Shown here: positions 5,070 through 6,301 of the stretch, one piece after another | How positions within the stretch are numbered: position 1 is the first letter of the stretch | How the letters are laid out: each line of letters begins with the position of its first letter | Assembly: GCA_003164655.1 (NCBI GenBank) | Contig: PLTW01000208.1 | Location: forward strand, 1-6,301 | Direction of reading: 5' to 3' | DNA length: 6,301 nucleotides | DNA from: Actinomycetota bacterium | GTDB taxonomy: Bacteria > Actinomycetota > Thermoleophilia > UBA2241 | The notes under the pieces: generated by a model | Database searches by the model: none | What the model was told of the DNA's origin: nothing | Seen by the model: the letters and a program-made list of their open reading frames with translations, nothing else | Program-made: the position numbers and the translations under genes

Positions 5070-5198
5070 CTATGCATCGTCGCTCCACTTGACGGCGAAC
5101 ACCAGTCCCGCGATCAGCGCCGCCGCCTCTTCCTGCAGCGCCGGGTTGGCGTGCGAGTAGGTGTCCAGGGTGATTGAGACGGTGGCATGGCCGAGACG
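5070..5198 (-). pseudogene. C-terminal relic of a tyrosine recombinase/integrase
   Basis: Read on the minus strand, 42 codons ending at the TAG at 5070-5072 give the end of a phage-type tyrosine integrase. RLGHATVSITLDTYSH supplies the LGH box (the His/Trp catalytic position) and the nucleophilic Tyr of DTYSH, followed by NPALQEEAAALIAGLVF, the usual C-terminal helix of actinobacterial integrases. Full proteins are roughly 350-420 residues. Upstream (to the right on the plus strand) the frame stays open, but no HxLRHT box, first catalytic Arg or SAM-like core-binding domain can be read, and similarity fades within a few residues (AGVK). The gene is therefore 5'-deleted and inactive. It ends in the strong hairpin at 5027-5064. 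With the tRNA-Glu half at 377-425 it marks this region as a site of past integrase-mediated insertion, though the two need not come from the same element. Confidence 0.8.
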
Positions 5199-5288
5199 CT
5201 TCACGCCCGCCGGGGCGCGGCGGCTCCACATAGACCCGATGGTCTCGAAGCGCGGCGGAGATACCGTCCGCGTCCTCGGAGACGTATC

Positions 5289-5329
5289 GGGAGCGGGCGG
5301 CCTGCCTACCTGCAGGTGCCCGCTTTCCC
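5289..5329 (+). other. Nested hairpin upstream of the DUF2007-like genes
   Basis: AGCGGGC (5292-5298) pairs with GCCCGCT (5318-5324), extended by GGG (5289-5291) with CCC (5327-5329) across a TT bulge. Inside, CCTGC (5301-5305) pairs with GCAGG (5312-5316) around a 6-base loop. It could be a terminator, an mRNA structure or chance in GC-rich DNA. The rest of 5199-5415 shows no gene I can support. Confidence 0.35.
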
Positions 5330-5375
5330 GCGGCGCGGTCGGCGTGCTGCCGGCCCCATCTCGCGCCGCACGGAC

Positions 5376-5381
5376 TATGAT
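5376..5381 (+). promoter_or_regulatory. Possible -10 element for the DUF2007-like operon
   Basis: TATGAT differs by one base from TATAAT and lies 34 bases before the ATG at 5416. No good -35 hexamer is seen 16-18 bases upstream, so the call is tentative. Confidence 0.35.
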
Positions 5382-5415
5382 GCCGTTGACCGATCGTCGG
5401 TAGTAGGGGGGCAGC

Positions 5416-5961
5416 ATGAGCCCTGAGCAAGTCGACCTTGTCGTCGTGCGCGATCGAAAGCTGGCCACCCGGATCGTCAAGGCCCTGCGACACGCCGGCG
5501 TCGGCTGCTCGGAGTTCTGGCCCGAGGACGTCGTCATGGACAGCAGCGGCCTGCCCCGACCCGCCCTCGGCGTCCCGACCTCGACCGTCGTGGCCGGGGC
5601 GGTGGGCCCCTTCCACATCCGCGTCGTCGAGGCGGACCTGGGCAAGGCGCGCGACGTGCTGCTGACGGCCGGTCTGACCGCACAGCTGCAAAGTGACGCC
5701 GCGGCGCTCGACGAGTCTCTGCGCGAAGTGACCCGCACCGGCGTACAGATGCACGCCATGGCTCTGCGGCGCGTCTTCGTCGACCGTCACATCGCGGTGC
5801 AGATCTGGCCGGCCAGCAGTCACCGCGTCCTCGGAATGCTGGAGACCCACGACGCGCCCTACCGCATCATGGTGCCGAGCGAGCAGTTCGCCGAGGCCCA
5901 GGCTCTGCTCGGCAAGGCGGACGGGTACCTTGCCATCGACGAGTCACGGCCCAAGTCATGA
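5416..5961 (+). CDS. Two-domain DUF2007-like putative signalling protein
   Basis: 181 residues; the ATG at 5416 follows AGGGGGG (5405-5411). The first domain (about 6-88) opens with VDLVVVRDRKLATRIVKALR, continues HAGVGCSEFWPED and closes with GPFHIRVVEADLGKARDVLL. This beta-alpha-beta plan with a late V-x-x-x-D-x-x-x-A-x-x-x-L helix fits the DUF2007 'putative prokaryotic signal transducing protein' family. A second, more diverged copy seems to occupy about 117-170: LRRVFVDRHIAVQIWP followed by APYRIMVPSEQFAEAQALL. There is no signal peptide or membrane segment, so it is probably cytoplasmic. It shares the first-domain motifs with the downstream gene, which overlaps it by 4 bases (ATGA) and is presumably co-translated. 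Ligand and partner are unknown. The family assignment rests on pattern recognition only. Confidence 0.72.
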   Translation: MSPEQVDLVVVRDRKLATRIVKALRHAGVGCSEFWPEDVVMDSSGLPRPALGVPTSTVVAGAVGPFHIRVVEADLGKARDVLLTAGLTAQLQSDAAALDESLREVTRTGVQMHAMALRRVFVDRHIAVQIWPASSHRVLGMLETHDAPYRIMVPSEQFAEAQALLGKADGYLAIDESRPKS

Positions 5962-6236
5962 GCGACGAAGTCGACCTGGTCGTGGTCGCCGACCACAAGC
6001 ACGCCGAGAAAATCTGCGAGGCCCTCACGCACGCCGGTATCCACCACGTCGACTTTTGGCCGGAACAGATGCTGCGCCCCAGCAGAGCATACAGCGACTC
6101 CCCACTTGCGCACGGATTCTTCCGGGCAAAGAAGGTGCCCGACGAAGGGTTCGGCCCCTTCCACATCCGCGTGCGCGAAGAGGACCTCGCGCAGGCCCGG
6201 CTGGTGCTGTCGAGCAGCGGGCTGGCCGCAAGCTAG
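5958..6236 (+). CDS. Single-domain DUF2007-like protein, paralogue of the upstream gene
   Basis: 92 residues, cytoplasmic by appearance. VDLVVVADHKHAEKICEAL, THAGIHHVDFWPEQM and GFGPFHIRVREEDLAQARLVL line up with the first domain of the upstream protein across its whole length. The central segment, about 38-66, differs in sequence. The ATG overlaps the upstream TGA (ATGA, 5958-5961) and no separate Shine-Dalgarno is seen, which indicates translational coupling. The shared signature VDLVVVxDxK, FWPE and GPFHIRVxExDLxxAR indicates tandem duplication within the operon. The differing central loop suggests the two proteins recognise different partners or ligands (inference). One Cys (20) is present and no metal-binding cluster is visible. 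Confidence 0.78.
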   Translation: MSDEVDLVVVADHKHAEKICEALTHAGIHHVDFWPEQMLRPSRAYSDSPLAHGFFRAKKVPDEGFGPFHIRVREEDLAQARLVLSSSGLAAS

Positions 6237-6301
6237 GGCGCCGTCGCCGCTTGCGCATCGCCGCGTAGACCCAGGCGACTTGATCGGCGAAAGGGATAGA
6301 C
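6237..6301. other. Short tail after the last gene
   Basis: Sixty-five bases remain before the window edge. I see no hairpin with a T-run, promoter or start codon with a ribosome binding site here. Confidence 0.4.

Noticed and set aside
4912..5850. Minus-strand reading frame of 312 codons crossing the terminator and the DUF2007-like gene
   Set aside because: It runs antisense to 5416-5961, crosses the 14-bp hairpin and reads the integrase relic in the wrong frame.

Overview
This is a GC-rich window (about two thirds G+C through the genes) with strong GC third-position bias, GTG starts next to good Shine-Dalgarno sequences, and proteins of actinobacterial style. A high-GC actinobacterium, possibly of the Thermoleophilia type, is my best guess; that placement is inference, since no taxonomic marker gene is present.

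The left part (1-1003) is recombination debris. It starts with a lower-GC stretch (about 53% G+C over 1-180, counted by hand). Next is the 3' half of a tRNA-Glu(CUC) gene (377-425), flanked on both sides by copies of a short repeat. Then come the first ~55 codons of an lgt-like gene (639-803), abruptly cut off, and about 200 bases of unassigned sequence. The tRNA half is the classic scar of tyrosine-integrase insertion. The matching integrase signature, a 42-residue C-terminal relic, lies on the minus strand at 5070-5198.

The middle holds three plus-strand genes, each separated from the next by more than 300 bases: a GT39/PMT-type membrane glycosyltransferase (1004-2569), a membrane protein combining a zinc ribbon, a BamE/SmpA-like domain and four C-terminal membrane segments (2899-3771), and a secreted protein with a heptad coiled-coil stalk and a C-terminal 15-residue repeat domain like a YadA-type head (4122-4982). 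The last ends at a strong 14-bp hairpin terminator. Both gaps between these genes contain the same repeat found at the tRNA scar, making four same-strand copies (R1-R4).

The right end is a translationally coupled two-gene unit (5416-5961, 5958-6236) encoding three copies of a small domain resembling DUF2007 (putative signal-transducing domain).

The genes do not form an obvious pathway. Cell-envelope glycosylation, a membrane sensor-like protein and a secreted fibrous protein are compatible with a surface theme, but only as inference. The most distinctive features are the four-copy repeat family with 11-bp and 20-bp internal phasing linked to a tRNA integration scar, and the compact stalk-and-head secreted protein. 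I did not find a convincing complete new defence or mobile system.
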